Shown one piece after another: positions 55,501 to 60,521 of a stretch of DNA of 64,000 nt. Origin of the DNA: Lithodes maja (taxonomy: Eukaryota; Arthropoda; Malacostraca; Decapoda; Lithodidae); assembly GCA_037953745.1 (NCBI GenBank), contig JBAKBP010003091.1, positions 1 to 64,000 on the forward strand, given 5' to 3'. Made by a program: the position numbers and the translations under genes. Every line of letters begins with the position of its first letter. Position 1 is the stretch's first letter. The notes beneath the pieces were generated by a model. The model saw only the letters and a list, made by a program, of their open reading frames with translations, had not been told where the DNA came from and did no database searches.

Positions 55501-55568
55501 GCCGATGGGAGGACGTGGCCAGGACAATTTGGTCTGCACTGGAATCCCTTCCTCTTATCCATTGCAGA
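23184..55568 (+). CDS. sacsin-like gene, GHKL ATPase / SIRPT-type region (five exons, partial)
   Basis: Exons at 23184-23302, 25139-25270, 34902-35049, 54057-54865 and 55356-55568 have GT-AG borders and matching phases. The junction of exons 3 and 4 restores an Asp codon in VFHMTD. Concatenated, they follow the order of a sacsin N-terminal repeat: QLRNILSQYPDNGSIIK, N-box ELVQNAEDAGA, APAVCLWND, G-box VGQFGLGSKSVFHMT, then a long region ending LPVHVNAAFILDQNRRYVKW and WNEMLVSEVV. Sacsin is a very large cytoplasmic co-chaperone with Hsp90-type ATPase repeats. Only one such region is seen here, so this is either the start of a long gene or a sacsin-like paralogue. Exon 4 carries an in-frame stop (see that entry). 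Introns are 1.8, 9.6, 19.0 and 0.5 kb, the two largest filled by transposons. Exons after 55568 were not found. Confidence 0.85.
23585..24209. mobile_element. TTAA-flanked MITE, copy 1 (625 bp)
   Basis: It is bounded by TTAA at 23581-23584 and 24210-24213. The ends CCTCTGAAGTGCGCACGGG and (reverse) CCCGGGAGCTGCGGGG are imperfect inverted repeats. A second copy at 45579-46204 is almost identical over its length. TTAA duplication and C-rich ends suggest piggyBac-type mobilisation. There is no transposase frame. The interior holds a (CT)n tract and an A-rich tract followed by a T run. Confidence 0.85.
24473..24693. mobile_element. 221-bp MITE with about 40-bp inverted repeats
   Basis: The arms GGTAAGAGTTGTATTATCGG and its reverse near 24693 continue through CGTACCACTACCGACAT. 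AATTATTG occurs at both edges (24465-24472 and 24694-24701), an 8-bp target duplication. The central part contains AGGTTAGGTT/AACCTACC segments. It lies in the first visible intron of the sacsin-like gene. Confidence 0.8.
25020..25115 (-). repeat. tRNA-derived SINE head, diverged
   Basis: On the minus strand, TTGATGGTATAATGGTTAGAG (A box) and CAGGTTCGAATCCCGG (B box) match the SINE heads at 18047-18425, including the ATTTCATTGGG body sequence that follows. It ends 24 bases before sacsin-like exon 2. Confidence 0.7.
25139..25270 (+). CDS. sacsin-like exon 2 (ATPase N-box)
   Basis: 44 codons between TTTTCAG and the donor CAG|GTGTGT, phase 0 at both ends. It encodes ELVQNAEDAGASRVEIVHD, the Mg/ATP-binding N-box of GHKL ATPases (Glu, Asn and Asp all present), and ends in KKFGRFIQ. 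The donor runs straight into a (GT)n microsatellite. Confidence 0.9.
25271..25300 (+). repeat. (GT)n microsatellite at the exon 2 donor
   Basis: The GT run begins exactly with the splice donor of sacsin-like exon 2. Confidence 0.9.
25508..25573. repeat. (AT)n microsatellite
   Basis: About 65 bases of alternating A and T. Frames across it are low-complexity. Confidence 0.95.
25803..26090 (-). repeat. 3' end of a dispersed element (LINE or SINE tail), reverse orientation
   Basis: Read on the minus strand, it ends GGGCTGTTCGGTCCGACAGC..GGGGAACAGCAAC. The + strand at about 30317-30362 reads GGGCTGTTCGGCCAGGCAGC..AGGGAACAACAAC. The shared terminal motif suggests related elements ending in an AAC-type tail. 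The upstream part here has no clear coding sequence. Confidence 0.5.
26228..29400 (-). repeat. reverse-orientation copy of the gypsy long LTR (solo-LTR-like)
   Basis: Its left edge TGTTATGCCC...AACTTGG is the reverse complement of the right end of the LTR at 19542. Its right part is the reverse complement of about 16230-16480. No primer-binding site or gag adjoins the left edge, so it looks like a solo LTR, or an LTR whose internal region was lost. It contains a 312-bp tandem duplication (28790-29400). No coding region was found. Confidence 0.6.
28790..29400. repeat. 312-bp tandem duplication
   Basis: Two copies, 28790-29101 and 29102-about 29400, differ at only a few positions (TGTCTCATCAATG against TGTCATATCAATG near the start). 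Confidence 0.9.
29701..30362 (+). pseudogene. 3'-terminal fragment of a LINE ORF2 and tail
   Basis: The + strand begins with a palm/thumb remnant (NKALKFITGYTATTPTDHLHQETKVFKVKDHL). It continues with C-terminal text whose frames shift, including a Cys/His segment about 30100-30230 (CHHPALL..CPGC..HII.DC-like). It closes with the GGGCTGTTCGGCC motif and an (AAC)n tail at about 30347-30362. The family resembles the LINE at 49115-53080. Severe 5' truncation is typical of LINE copies. Confidence 0.65.
30505..30843. mobile_element. inverted-repeat element containing a tRNA-like segment
   Basis: The left arm (about 30505-30560, CGTGTGGATCTGCGCATGCG) is inverted at about 30770-30843 (GCACATGCGCAGATCCACAC). 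Between them, on the minus strand at 30735-30655, lies a tRNA-like sequence with A box TAGCTCAGAGG and B box GCGTTCGATCCC. It is probably a small DNA transposon that received a SINE. Target duplications were not resolved. Confidence 0.55.
31196..31345 (-). pseudogene. short unknown frame with ATG (49 codons), continuing in another frame
   Basis: MASEAKYNNLPPQKMEEILP opens after an A-rich context and runs to a TGA at 31198-31196. The next frame (31218 down to about 31085) carries DTGSYKDHILQKACNRRWDWG, which looks like its continuation after a small indel. The sequence looks protein-like (helical, balanced composition) but I do not recognise it. It may be a fragment of a host gene or retrocopy on the antisense strand of the sacsin-like intron. 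It ends near a TTAACCCATACAG block that resembles a MITE end. Confidence 0.3.
32276..32485. repeat. 115-bp direct duplication
   Basis: Two adjacent, diverged copies share AAGTATGGTACTAAAAT and TTTTCGTAACAAGGTTGTCA in the same order. Confidence 0.85.
32794..33246. repeat. near-perfect palindrome centred on inverted TTAGG repeats
   Basis: Arms of about 200 bases (GGTCAATATACAGGAGGCGC inverted at the right end) flank (CCTAA)5 at 32976-33000 and (TTAGG)9 at 33017-33061, separated by 16 bases. TTAGG is the ancestral arthropod telomere unit. Confidence 0.92.
33321..33375. repeat. 55-bp hairpin
   Basis: GATTTAGGCCTAGGCTACTT and its inverted copy form 26-base arms around a 3-base loop. It sits in the right arm of the larger inverted repeat and is absent from the left arm, so it arose there as an insertion or local inversion. 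Confidence 0.85.
33865..34455. mobile_element. hAT-type MITE (591 bp)
   Basis: Termini TAGTGGTGGGCA and TGCCCACCACTA are perfect inverted repeats. The 8-bp target duplication CTGCAAGC lies at 33857-33864 and 34456-34463. Subterminal TAATCGATTA motifs repeat at both ends. Length of duplication and terminus both fit hAT. No transposase. Confidence 0.92.
34902..35049 (+). CDS. sacsin-like exon 3 (ATPase G-box)
   Basis: Acceptor TCTTTCAG, donor CTG|GTGAGT. It starts in phase 0 and ends one base into a codon. It encodes APAVCLWNDSVFSEDDW and the glycine-rich lid motif VGQFGLGSKSVFHMT. In sacsin the equivalent exon product follows the N-box by a short variable loop, as here. Confidence 0.92.
35485..35730 (+). 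repeat. tRNA-derived SINE
   Basis: A tRNA-like head at about 35488-35560 has A box GTGGTGGAGTGGTCTTG and B box GGGTTCGAATCCC, followed by a non-tRNA body. Its 3' end is not clear because the Gmr1-type element follows at 35931. Confidence 0.65.
35931..37787 (+). repeat. 5' LTR of Gmr1-type copy 2
   Basis: 1857 bp, TG...CA. Compared with the 3' LTR, the differences cluster at about 37200-37400. A G/A difference lies near 36187 and a length change in the C run near 36245. Confidence 0.95.
36366..36374 (+). promoter_or_regulatory. TATA box in the 5' LTR
   Basis: TATAAAAAG, followed about 25-30 bases later by CTTCAGAACTCATTAGG, an initiator-like region. It is the likely start of the element's transcript. 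The same sequence is at 43905-43913 in the 3' LTR, from where it could read into the gene. Confidence 0.55.
37790..37802 (+). other. primer-binding site of Gmr1-type copy 2
   Basis: TGGCGACCTTGCT starts two bases after the 5' LTR. It matches the sites of copy 1 (4022-4010) and of the gag remnant (47163-47151). Confidence 0.75.
38001..40804 (+). pseudogene. gag-protease-integrase N-terminal region of copy 2, frameshifted
   Basis: The gag ATG is at 38001. The frame then changes several times (near 38200, 38590-38860, 39800-39850, 40440 and 40780). Recognisable parts are a capsid segment with LQPETYRLKFRG (about 38890), a CCHC knuckle CYQCHKKGHFARVCP (about 39360), the protease DTGASQT (about 39620) and LLLGNDFAMP (about 39820, next frame), and the integrase finger HDTPLAGHLG..CDICQ with IIVDMVGPLPPT (about 40495-40740). 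Compared with copy 1, the order is identical and the content nearly complete, so only small indels separate it from an open frame. Confidence 0.85.
40801..43071 (+). CDS. integrase (C-terminal part)-reverse transcriptase-RNase H frame of copy 2
   Basis: A 756-codon open frame. It opens with integrase (SDQGSNFTSNMF, residues about 28-40; the catalytic-Glu region reads VLSGGHATLK and so lacks the expected acid), then the GPY-like YTGPYKIV and a linker. RT follows at about residues 300-560: FCIDFRRLNGL, FLSKVDLVKGYWQVPL, YLDDVIIYDDD (about 484). RNase H comes last at about 630-756: LATDASGVGAGAVL, STIEKELLAI, YTDHHPLRFL, ending ADCLSRVDD. Integrase preceding RT within one frame is the defining Gmr1-type trait. 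RT and RNase H look intact. The start codon is not meaningful because the frame is the distal part of a frameshifted polyprotein. Confidence 0.92.
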   Translation: MKNGMAKTVVSNLLWYFSRYGYPEEIQSDQGSNFTSNMFKQTMQQHGIRAVVSSAYHPESQGVLSGGHATLKSMLRCYCADNGMDWDLGLPYVLFAAREVPGESLGFSPNELIFGHRVRGPLNMLKEIWEGTVQPCPLLKYVLESRERMLKSLEMAGRNMTESQALMKDRYDRKVRLRKFTVGQEVLILLPLVGNPLSAKYTGPYKIVEKISDLDYLVATPDRRKKNQLCHVNLIKEYVRRPSEPLTVPVLACCGRGGEGEGDSQASEEDSWDQHVSADQWVGNSSLRADEAIAHLPEPQFDAIRQLFGSYPTVFAEHPGLTTQAMHDVDVGDHLPFKSIPYRVPPIKLPALRDELEYMLGRGLIEKGTVKWTSPVTLQPKPDGKVRFCIDFRRLNGLTPTNPYPLPRVDDSVDKIGNARFLSKVDLVKGYWQVPLSERAKEVCGFVVDGSTYRCNVMPYGLKNAPATFQNLMNEIVKDIPNCTVYLDDVIIYDDDFESHCEHLETLFRKLSEAGLVVNLAKCDFVKATVQYLGFVVGRGQVCPPQNKVQAINKFPHPTTKKQIMRFLGMIGYYRRFIKGYSTVLAPLTDLLSKDKKFLWAPECEKAFTLVKHLLCTHPILRAPDFNRPFQLATDASGVGAGAVLLQTDNKGVEHPVSFFSKKFNAAQKNYSTIEKELLAIVLSLRHFEVYVPAYGPVVVIYTDHHPLRFLNQFHNRNMRLTRWSLMLQEYNLDIRHIAGCDNVIADCLSRVDDQS
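43461..43468 (+). other. polypurine tract of copy 2
   Basis: GGGGGAGG directly abuts the 3' LTR and would prime plus-strand synthesis. Confidence 0.85.
43469..45326 (+). repeat. 3' LTR of Gmr1-type copy 2
   Basis: 1858 bp and about 99% identical by eye to the 5' LTR. TATA box at 43905-43913. It is followed by the target duplication CTAT. Confidence 0.95.
45414..47082 (-). pseudogene. gag of a third, related element, split by a TTAA MITE
   Basis: The minus-strand ATG at 47082 is followed by a stop at codon 8. The frame then holds an Ala/Glu-rich helix (FELEQAKLKVELARIQANTE) and changes near 46625. It continues as a capsid with FTEDNVQDFFVLFEEV and LQPEAYRQSFRKK, equivalent to gag of copies 1 and 2. 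At 46205 the MITE (45579-46204) interrupts it. Left of the MITE the same frame continues with KVDCLADAADMADTYVLNN to a stop near 45414. No pol remains. The left side ends at the copy 2 insertion. Confidence 0.8.
45579..46204. mobile_element. TTAA-flanked MITE, copy 2 (626 bp)
   Basis: Near-identical to 23585-24209. TTAA lies at 45575-45578 and 46205-46208. It is inserted in the gag remnant, whose reading frame continues across the site if one TTAA and the element are ignored. Confidence 0.9.
47151..47163 (-). other. primer-binding site of the third element
   Basis: Minus-strand TGGCGACCTTGCC, six bases inside the LTR end, the same primer site as the two Gmr1-type copies. Confidence 0.7.
47170..48480 (-). 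repeat. LTR of the third element (right boundary approximate)
   Basis: On the minus strand it ends ACGTAACA at 47170, next to the primer-binding site. AT-rich, with three tandem copies of a 46-bp unit at about 48060-48195. The outer end could not be fixed because no partner LTR is in the window. Confidence 0.5.
48060..48195. repeat. 46-bp unit, three tandem copies
   Basis: Each unit contains AGTAGCGTTAACGTTAATTC followed by CCAATCA. Units differ by single bases (GTACATA/CACATA). Confidence 0.95.
48663..49110. mobile_element. TTAA-flanked MITE, second family (448 bp)
   Basis: TTAA at 48659-48662 and 49111-49114. Ends CCCGTACAGCCCCAGC and (reverse) CCCGTGGAGCCCCGGC match at 13 of 16 positions. 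A second internal copy of ACAGCCCCAG lies near 48714. The family differs from the 626-bp MITE but shares C-rich ends and target, so it probably used a piggyBac-type transposase. Confidence 0.85.
49115..49745 (-). pseudogene. PHD-finger LINE, RT part (left of an inserted LINE)
   Basis: Minus-strand pieces give IPDIWKHGIIITFPKPNKDP (about 49640), then APTQHGFRPLHSTNTLL, LATLDISKAFDAIPRH and NGVPQGSVLSPALFNLYM (about 49500-49150). The YADD block and everything after it are absent. The left end adjoins the 448-bp MITE. It belongs with 50948-53080, from which it is separated by the + strand LINE. Confidence 0.75.
49750..50947 (+). pseudogene. 5'-truncated Jockey/CR1-like LINE inserted into another LINE, with poly(A)
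   Basis: Open from ALDISKAFDRVWH (about 49757) through NSGVPQGSVLSPILF, SYADDSTLHYS (catalytic block intact, about 50020), the thumb NILGVSFSSALIWKDH and YRGIVRPCIEYCSHVWG. The open frame finally runs into the A tract at about 50926-50947. The 5' truncation lies inside the RT palm. The frame has no internal stop up to the tail, so this is a recent but dead-on-arrival copy. No clear target duplication was found. Confidence 0.85.
50948..53080 (-). pseudogene. PHD-finger LINE, 5' part: 2A-like motif, PHD, endonuclease
   Basis: From 53079 the minus strand is open for 326 codons. RRLLLAGDIESNLGPT lies at about 52800-52755, a 2A-like motif with Leu where the conserved Pro of NPGP is expected. A PHD finger follows (CPTCSKP..CNSCGNWTHFTC..WTCSSC, about 52740-52590), then a Pro-rich linker with duplicated PPLLPNPPNLP. 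The endonuclease start is NILQLNIDDI..ILQETKL. Later frames give the endonuclease end SDHLPIII (about 51660) and a linker to NNLKHSPACGP at 50950, where the + strand LINE interrupts. Frames shift near 52100 and 51680. CR1-like affiliation is inferred from the PHD finger and RT motifs. Confidence 0.8.
53081..54056. other. intron sequence with simple repeats; includes a TTAA MITE
   Basis: Contains a (CTAT)n run (about 53286-53310), the shared GGTGGCCGACTCGAGACAGA motif (about 53354-53382) and three loosely repeated ACTTAGTGGGGAGA segments (about 53249, 53515, 53783). I see no coding sequence before exon 4. Confidence 0.6.
53542..53748. mobile_element. TTAA-flanked MITE, third family (207 bp)
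   Basis: TTAA at 53538-53541 and 53749-53752. Ends CCCCTTCACAACCGG and (reverse) CCCGTTCATTACCGC are imperfect inverted repeats. Confidence 0.8.
54057..54865 (+). CDS. sacsin-like exon 4, with an in-frame stop
   Basis: Acceptor CTCCCCAG, donor GAT|GTAAGT. The first two bases complete the Asp codon split from exon 3. It encodes DYITVLSGSQVLFMDP, then HFPFTLFWFPLRQ, FLKSLEEISL, and at the end DLPVHVNAAFILDQNRRYVKW, all in the order found in sacsin repeats. A TAA interrupts the main frame at 54455-54457, yet the same frame resumes correctly afterwards. Between about 54404 and 54462 a neighbouring frame (DNQEIQTIHKVQLKVLT) reads through without a stop. This suggests a one-base loss followed by a one-base gain. 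The cause is either real decay of the gene or an assembly error. Confidence 0.85.
54963..54986 (+). repeat. (GT)n microsatellite
   Basis: A short GT run in the intron between sacsin-like exons 4 and 5. Confidence 0.9.
55150..55230 (+). pseudogene. degraded duplicate of the start of sacsin-like exon 5
   Basis: Aligns with 55327-55402, including AAGAC.TTTAAGA upstream, the acceptor region TTCCAG, the coding start (GTGGAACGAGATACTGGTGA against the real exon's CATGGAATGAGATGCTAGTGA) and GTGTGTGAGG. It stops resembling the exon after about 15 codons and then hits a stop. Confidence 0.75.
55356..55568 (+). CDS. sacsin-like exon 5
   Basis: Acceptor GCTTCCAG, donor AGA|GTGAGT, 71 codons, phase 0 at both ends. 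It encodes AWNEMLVSEVVCEAYRRLVVQLL..PETWYSILPDL..WEDVARTIWSALESLPL, matching the 'WNEFL..VPKAYA' region and the 'LWP' segment that follow in sacsin. A degraded copy of the start of this exon lies at about 55150-55225. Confidence 0.85.
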
Positions 55569-55699
55569 GTGAGTTTTTATTGATAGCCTATATTCCCTAC
55601 CTTTCATTAATTGCAGAGAGAGTTTTCTGGCTATATTTAGTAATTATATAAATGGAAATCTTGCAGAGTAAGAAACTATTCCCCTCCTGCCACATCTGT

Positions 55700-58600
55700 C
55701 TTCTTCTTCTTCACGATGCACAGTGTCAACAGGGATGTATCCCCCAGATAACTGCGCAAGTAGTACAAGACTTAATTAAGGTTCATGGCGAGGGGGCACG
55801 ATTTCTAGCACGTAACATACTGTAGATGGTGAGGAGTGTGCAGAAGACGAGTAACGGTGAGAAGCGGTAGTTGGAGGGTCGTCAGAGGTCGGGGATCCTC
55901 CCCGTAGCAGCGAGGAACGTAGAGAGTCCAGTGGAGATGATATTATGAAGATCGGTGGTGTTGAGAGGTGCTCCTCCAAGAATATGCTTGATGGTAAACT
56001 GTCCTCCCTGGCGGAGAATGCATTCCCTTAAGGCGACCCTGGCACCATGATATCTATGACAATGTAGTAGGAAATGTTCAACAGTTTCAGGGGTATTGCA
56101 GTGCTGGCAGTGGCCATCTTGGTGGAGACCTAGGCGATGCATATGTGCCGCCAACCGGGAGTGTCCCAGCCGAAGACGTGTGGCTGCCCTATTGAGAGAT
56201 GGAGACTTATAGCGAGTGTGCCGCCAAACCATCCAGTCATCCTTGACAGTGCCATAACGGGTATTCGCTATCTGTGCCTTCCAATCGTGGATAAATGTTT
56301 GTTGCAATGCGTCGCTAAGGATCACCTTTCTGTCTCGTACTGTGTAGGGGAGCCTAGTGATGTGCTGGAGGGAGTGTAAGTTCTTGGCAAGGGAATCCAC
56401 GATCTCGTTGTGAAGGAGACCCGAATGGCTCGGAACCCACTGGAGGGACACTGAGGAGCCATTACTCTTATGACGAGCAAGAAGCTGTAGGATCGGGTGG
56501 ACAAGCTCTTTGTTGGTCTTAGAGGCGTAGGAGATGGATTGGAGAGCACTTCGAGAGTCGCAGCAGAGGACATAATGACCAGGGGGAAGGGTGACCGTGG
56601 TCTCGAGAGCTTTGAAGAGGCCAAAAAGTTCAGCGGTGAATATGGTAGAGCGGTGGGGCAGTCGCCATCCCTGGACTAAATGAAATTTAGGAACCCACAA
56701 AGCTGTCGAGACGGAGATACCGGTAGCACCATGGATGAGGGACCCATCAGTGTAGACGTAAGTAGTGTCAGCAGGGAAGGTGGTAAACAACTGGAGAATA
56801 GCTTGCTTGATGTGGGACGGGCCGTCAGATATCCGCATACCAGGTAGAGGGTCTATCGATGCATTCGGAGCCACAAAATCCCATGGAGGGAGAGGGGGTA
56901 CCAGAGGTGTTGCATGGCTGTTTCTGAAGATGAAAGTGTGGCGCTGGATGAGAGGGCCTATCCTTTCCCGAAATGGCACTTTGCACGCCCTAGGGGCATC
57001 TGGGTAGAGTGGGACATCACGTAGGTTGGCTGAGAACGGGTGAGATGTCGGTGCGCTATAGGTGACAGCAAAGTAAGATGTACATAAAATATCTCGTCGG
57101 ACAGACAGGGGCAGGAGATTGCTCTCACTGCAAAGCCCAGCGATTGGAGAGGAATGTAGGGCACCCGTCATCAGTCTCATGGCAGAGTTTTGCACCACTT
57201 CTAGTTTCTTGAGGGTTGTTGTAGATGCTGAGGCAAAAGCTTGGGAACAATAATCCAGCTTACTACGGATGTATGAAGTGTAGAAGATGCGGAGAGTAGA
57301 TGGATGTGCACCCCACGTTGTACCAGTAAGAGCCTTCATGATGTTCAGGCGCTGTCGTGAGGAGTCCACAAGGTAGTCTATATGGTCCTTCCATGTTAGG
57401 AGCGGGGCATCAAAAACCACACCAAGGTAGCGATGACTGGCAGACTGTGCAAGATTGACGCCATTGAACTTGAGGGTTATCGCTGGAACAGGTCGTTTCC
57501 GGGAATAAACTTGGAAGACAGTCTTATTGGGGTTGACTCGGAGGCCCCAGGTGGAAGTCCATTGGTGAAGGGAGTCAAGTGCATCCTGTATAGTACGTGC
57601 CGCTGTCAGAGGGTCCTCATGGGAATAGTATAGGGTCAGATCATCTGCGTATGCAACTAGGTGCACTGGGGATAAGTCAGGGAAGTCTGCTAGGTAGGAA
57701 TCAAATAGGTACGGACTGAGGATTGAGCCCTGCGGCACACCAACACCATAAATCACGTCTGAGGAGAAGGCACCTTGAAGAAACACACGTCCCGTCCTGG
57801 ATGTTAAAAAAGATTGGATCCAAGAGAGCATCTTCCCACAAACTCCCAGTTTGGCCATTTTCATCATGAGGAGTAGATGAGGTACACTGTCAAAGGCAGC
57901 AGACAGGTCAAGGTACACAACAATGGTAGTGCGCTTATGAGATAGTGCAGTTAAAATAGCCTGTTCCAGATTTAGGACATGGTCAACTGTGGAACAGGAG
58001 GGGCGGAATCCAGCTTGGTATGATGGGATAATAGAATTGTGTTCCAGAAACCACTGCAGTCGACGAAGTACCATCTTCTCCATGAGCTTGCTAAGTGTGG
58101 ACAGAAGAATGATCGGCCGATAAGATGATGGAGCTGACGGGTCCTTACCAGGCTTCAGGAAAGGCAATATGATTCCCCGGGTCCAAGGCGTGGGTAACAG
58201 TTTAAGGTCCCATGAAGAGTTAACCAGTCGCAATAGTAAGGGGTAAAAGGTGCTAGGGAGATGCTTAATTAATTCATATGGCACCTGGTCCTCACCAGCT
58301 GCTTTGCAACTTGGGAGGGTGTGCAAAGCCAAAAGAAGTTCGTCATGGGTGAAGGGAGTATCCATTGGGGAGTTGAGGGCCATTGCTGTATGCACTTCAT
58401 CCTGGGCATGAGCCGCGATGATAGGTGGGGGTTGTAAGCTTTGAATATGATCAGCAATAGCACGGGCCCGGTCCTCTGGTGACTGGCAGATGTGGCCGTT
58501 ATCAACCAATGGATACGACGAGAAGGTAGGTCTCCCATTGATGCCATTGAACATGCGCCACACTGCAGAAGGAGGTGTATCTGGTGATAGTTTACCACAG

Positions 58601-60512
58601 TATAGTCTCCAGGAGGACACGCGTGCTTTTCGGAGAACCTTCTTAGCGTAAGCCGTGGCACGTTTAATGGAGATCCAGTTCTGCAGGGATTTATGTCGAC
58701 GTTGAGTATTGATAGCACGGCGGCGAAGAGCAACTGCTCTCGAGCAGTCAGCAGTCCACCAGGGCTTTAAGGGCTTAGTAGATGGCAATCCCCGCGAGTA
58801 GTGGAAAAGACTCTTGGCCGCTGTGTTCATCGCATCAACAAGTTCTGCATGGAGGACGGTCGGGTCTGTGCTGCTAGTCTCAGGGAGGGGAACAATATCT
58901 TGATAAATCGTCCAATCATAGTTAGCGGGAATCTTCCATTTGGGCAGAGAGACCGGGTGACTTGGAGGCTGAAAACCGTCAAATTTCAAGAGGAGGGGCC
59001 AGTGATCACTTCCCAGATCAGGGCCCACCGACGATGATAATTGTGGAAGTAGGACCGCAGAGCCAAAACACAGGTCAATGGAAGAGCAGTAATTGGTACG
59101 GGGAACATAATAAGTTGGGAGATAAGGATCAGATAATCGACATAAATTACTTGCTAATAAATAGTTATATAAATCATACCCCGCCTGGTTAGGGGTACCA
59201 CGGCTCCAGGATGGATGATTGGCATTAAAATCCCCAATGAATAAGATTGGGGCAGGCAGTTGGGCCACATAGTGATTAAGCTCTGTACTGGAGATGTGAC
59301 GATGGGGGCTGTAGACACCAACAATGGATAGGTGGGAAGATAAAAATGGAAGAATAGTGGCCAAAATTTCCAATGAGCCATCGGGATAGGGTATAAGCTT
59401 AACAGGGCGGGCTGAAAGTGAGGTCTTGGTTAGAAGGAGAAGTCCCCCTCCGGGCCGGGCTGGTCTATCCCAACGCTGAATGTTGTATGTCTGAAATCTG
59501 GGAGAATATTTGGAGGTGAGCCAAGTTTCAGTGATGATTGCAACATGTGGAGATGTAGTAATAAGATAATTTTTCAATTCAGTAAGCGACGTCCTAAGGC
59601 ATTTGGCATTCCAGGTCATGGCACAAAAGGGAGACATTATAGTTTTTTTGTTTTTTTTGGCAGATTTGGGTAAGAAAGGTGGCGATGACTTTCCAGGCGG
59701 GCCCTTAGTAGATTTATCACCAGGGGAGGCAACACGCTTGGTGCGAGTCACATCGTCATTCATGGGTTCCGAACCCTGCTCTGGCGTGCGAGGAGGTCCT
59801 TGATGGGAAATAGACTGGCTTGAGGGAGGAGGTGAATTGCGGGCAGGCAGTCGATGAGGAAGAGTAGAGGTCTCCGGTTTACCCTTATCCTTGGGACCGG
59901 GATGAGACTTGGCGGGGAGACGATCATGCGAGACAGTAGGGCGAGATGGGTGCGTAGACGAGGGTGCGGGCGAGGTGGGCTGCGAAGAGGCTGAGTGAAG
60001 ATCCGGGGGGGCATCGTCGACTATACCGGGAAGAGTTACAGTATCATCAGTAGCGTCGTAGGAAAGTTCAATAGCAGTGGTCTGAGTGGATGCCGAGGTA
60101 GAATGTGTAGACAGTCCTGTGGGTGGAGCAGCAGAGGGTGGGATGTTGACGGTGAGAGTGGACTGGAGGTGGGCGACCAGTGAAGCCAGTACCTGAAGCT
60201 GGTCCTGTATCGGTAGTGAGGACATGAGAGAGGTGACCTTCGACTGTATTTCAGAGACATTCCTTGTGGCGGGGCTAGTCACTGACGGGGGTACTGTATT
60301 GGGCAGGGTTGGTGGGATAATTCCTGAGGTGGGGTGAGCCGCTTGAGGGCTAGGCCTATTTGGAGGAATCTGTGAGCGAAAGTCTTGCAAGGCATCTCTG
60401 TAAGATGTGGCACCAGAGCGCGCCATCTTGGTAGCATACAAGGCCTCACGATATTTGGGGCATTGATTGGAGGTAGAAGGATGATTGCCTGTGCAGTTAG
60501 GACATCCCCACT
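55700..60512 (-). mobile_element. I-clade LINE, 5'-truncated, with 9-bp target duplication
   Basis: CACATCTGT occurs exactly at both edges (55691-55699 and 60513-60521). The minus-strand 3' end is a short (GAA)n tail at about 55712-55700. The 5' end falls inside the gag-like zinc knuckle of ORF1. The insertion lies in the intron after sacsin-like exon 5, antisense to the gene. Confidence 0.93.
55882..60441 (-). CDS. LINE polyprotein: ORF1 tail, endonuclease, RT, RNase H, zinc finger
   Basis: A 1519-codon frame without stops. Upstream in the same frame, to 60512, is CPNCTGNHPSTSNQCP, a C-x2-C-x3-H-x6-C knuckle like the end of an I-element ORF1, so ORF1 and ORF2 are joined in frame here. Domains: Pro/Ser-rich region (1-270); APE endonuclease (about 275-500; MTWNAKCL, ITETWLT, GDFNANHPSW, SDHWPLL); RT (about 700-960; YRPIILLSTLSKLMEK, VYLDLSAAFDSVP, GVPQGSILSPYLF, YADDLTLYYS near 931); RNase H (about 1229-1360; YTDGSLIHGATG, TAELFGLF, CDSRSAL, VPSHSGLLHNEIVD); and a C-terminal CQHC..HFLLHC finger (about 1444). 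RNase H places it in the I/Nimb group. All catalytic residues seen are intact. Confidence 0.93.
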   Translation of the reverse strand: MYATKMARSGATSYRDALQDFRSQIPPNRPSPQAAHPTSGIIPPTLPNTVPPSVTSPATRNVSEIQSKVTSLMSSLPIQDQLQVLASLVAHLQSTLTVNIPPSAAPPTGLSTHSTSASTQTTAIELSYDATDDTVTLPGIVDDAPPDLHSASSQPTSPAPSSTHPSRPTVSHDRLPAKSHPGPKDKGKPETSTLPHRLPARNSPPPSSQSISHQGPPRTPEQGSEPMNDDVTRTKRVASPGDKSTKGPPGKSSPPFLPKSAKKNKKTIMSPFCAMTWNAKCLRTSLTELKNYLITTSPHVAIITETWLTSKYSPRFQTYNIQRWDRPARPGGGLLLLTKTSLSARPVKLIPYPDGSLEILATILPFLSSHLSIVGVYSPHRHISSTELNHYVAQLPAPILFIGDFNANHPSWSRGTPNQAGYDLYNYLLASNLCRLSDPYLPTYYVPRTNYCSSIDLCFGSAVLLPQLSSSVGPDLGSDHWPLLLKFDGFQPPSHPVSLPKWKIPANYDWTIYQDIVPLPETSSTDPTVLHAELVDAMNTAAKSLFHYSRGLPSTKPLKPWWTADCSRAVALRRRAINTQRRHKSLQNWISIKRATAYAKKVLRKARVSSWRLYCGKLSPDTPPSAVWRMFNGINGRPTFSSYPLVDNGHICQSPEDRARAIADHIQSLQPPPIIAAHAQDEVHTAMALNSPMDTPFTHDELLLALHTLPSCKAAGEDQVPYELIKHLPSTFYPLLLRLVNSSWDLKLLPTPWTRGIILPFLKPGKDPSAPSSYRPIILLSTLSKLMEKMVLRRLQWFLEHNSIIPSYQAGFRPSCSTVDHVLNLEQAILTALSHKRTTIVVYLDLSAAFDSVPHLLLMMKMAKLGVCGKMLSWIQSFLTSRTGRVFLQGAFSSDVIYGVGVPQGSILSPYLFDSYLADFPDLSPVHLVAYADDLTLYYSHEDPLTAARTIQDALDSLHQWTSTWGLRVNPNKTVFQVYSRKRPVPAITLKFNGVNLAQSASHRYLGVVFDAPLLTWKDHIDYLVDSSRQRLNIMKALTGTTWGAHPSTLRIFYTSYIRSKLDYCSQAFASASTTTLKKLEVVQNSAMRLMTGALHSSPIAGLCSESNLLPLSVRRDILCTSYFAVTYSAPTSHPFSANLRDVPLYPDAPRACKVPFRERIGPLIQRHTFIFRNSHATPLVPPLPPWDFVAPNASIDPLPGMRISDGPSHIKQAILQLFTTFPADTTYVYTDGSLIHGATGISVSTALWVPKFHLVQGWRLPHRSTIFTAELFGLFKALETTVTLPPGHYVLCCDSRSALQSISYASKTNKELVHPILQLLARHKSNGSSVSLQWVPSHSGLLHNEIVDSLAKNLHSLQHITRLPYTVRDRKVILSDALQQTFIHDWKAQIANTRYGTVKDDWMVWRHTRYKSPSLNRAATRLRLGHSRLAAHMHRLGLHQDGHCQHCNTPETVEHFLLHCHRYHGARVALRECILRQGGQFTIKHILGGAPLNTTDLHNIISTGLSTFLAATGRIPDL

Positions 60513-60521
60513 CACATCTGT

